From NCBI GenBank assembly GCA_036556085.1, contig DATBKE010000016.1:1-31593 (forward strand): a stretch of 31,593 bases of DNA, given 5' to 3'. The DNA is from JACCTH01 sp036556085 (GTDB lineage: Bacteria; Actinomycetota; Acidimicrobiia; Spongiisociales; ZC4RG35). Under the pieces are notes generated by a model. The model was not told where the DNA came from and searched no databases. It was given only the letters and a program-made list of their open reading frames with translations. Below are positions 31,207-31,593 of this stretch, piece after piece; position 1 is the first letter of the stretch, and every line of letters begins with the position of its first letter. The translations under genes were made by a program, and so were the position numbers.

Positions 31207-31593
31207 GCGCTCCGCGTTACATCGCCGAGAAACTCGTTCGCCGCTGGGTGCGGCTCTACACAGTCGGTCTCGAGGCTGATGACCGTCACAACCGCTCGGC
31301 CGAGATCGACTCCGATCTCTGGGAACACAGAACCGACGCACTAAACGAGGGTGATAGCCCTGCGTCGACCTCGCTCTCCATCCTCGGGCGATGGATAGCT
31401 GGGCTGCCAGCCGATTTGAGCTGGCGGGCTTCGCAGGTACGTCGCAACGGGCAAACAACGAAGGAGCGAATGATGACCAACTCACTCGGAAAGTATTGGT
31501 GGCAGGCGTTGGCAGTGCTCACTGCCGGGGCCACGGTTTACGCAGGAATCCGTCAGTTCTTCACTGACGAGGTGTCAGTCGGAGCGAGCCCAG
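31203..31593 (+). CDS. Membrane protein coupled to PadR, cut by window end
   Basis: A GTG at 31203 overlaps the PadR stop and opens a frame of 130 codons that runs off the window. The start reads SAPRYIAEKLVRRWVRLYTV, then GLEADDRHNRSAEIDSDLWE; a cytoplasmic region follows and a hydrophobic helix begins near residue 100 (YWWQALAVLTAGATVYAGI). This head, with the RRWVRLYT and EIDSDLWEH segments, is familiar from membrane proteins encoded after PadR regulators in actinobacteria, of unknown function. The real length is not visible. Confidence 0.85.
   Translation, partial: MSAPRYIAEKLVRRWVRLYTVGLEADDRHNRSAEIDSDLWEHRTDALNEGDSPASTSLSILGRWIAGLPADLSWRASQVRRNGQTTKERMMTNSLGKYWWQALAVLTAGATVYAGIRQFFTDEVSVGASP

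Overview
The window is high-GC, gene-dense bacterial DNA from an actinomycete (Actinomycetota). The strongest evidence is the linked set crgA - pabA/trpG, and on the opposite strand pknB - pbpA - rodA - PP2C phosphatase - FHA protein - FHA protein. This is the cell-wall and division signalling cluster found near the origin in mycobacteria and streptomycetes. Frequent GTG/TTG starts and NTGA stop/start overlaps agree. Gene content and style recall Acidimicrobiia-like lineages, but I cannot place the organism below phylum from sequence alone.

Layout. 0-5.6 kb: a polytopic membrane protein, a secreted CHRD-domain protein, a Ku DNA-end-binding protein with an extra N-terminal domain, divergent tRNA-Ile(GAT) and tRNA-Ala(TGC), a thiolase, a small membrane protein with a CxxC motif, crgA and a glutamine amidotransferase. 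5.6-12.1 kb (minus strand): the core operon, transcribed fhaA -> fhaB -> PP2C -> rodA -> pbpA -> pknB. Its junctions overlap or nearly touch, and pbpA appears to start at CTG inside a CTGA overlap. 12.2-16.8 kb: tRNA-Leu(CAG), two conserved proteins of unknown role, serS, a UbiE-like methyltransferase, SRP RNA and tadA (both minus strand), then three tRNA-Ser genes (GGA, CGA, TGA). Seryl-tRNA synthetase and three of its substrates thus lie within about 3 kb.

From the last tRNA-Ser to about 26 kb the content is accessory. It holds a frameshifted remnant of a large serine recombinase, a secreted protein with a bacteriocin-like hydrophobic Cys-flanked segment next to a small membrane protein, a DUF3892 protein with a small protein resembling the trypco2 adaptor family, and an ECF sigma factor with a coupled membrane-anchored partner, flanked by secreted proteins. 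A stand-alone UvrD-like helicase follows. Several stretches of 300-460 bp carry no recognisable gene.

From 26.3 to 29.6 kb lies a copper-handling module: a CopC-CopD fusion with a C-terminal extension, a YcnI-like protein and a histidine-bearing membrane protein. After it come a restriction-endonuclease-fold-like protein on the minus strand and a PadR regulator. The PadR gene has a consensus -10 box so close to its ATG that the mRNA is probably leaderless, and it is coupled to a membrane protein cut by the window end. A roughly 42-bp imperfect direct repeat brackets the 26.05-30.81 kb segment.

The best candidates for something new are the secreted-protein/ECF-sigma locus at 20.1-23.9 kb, including an inverted repeat that would hide a ribosome binding site; the bacteriocin-like pair at 17.8-18.9 kb; and the repeated CAAATTTG-centred sites upstream of tadA.
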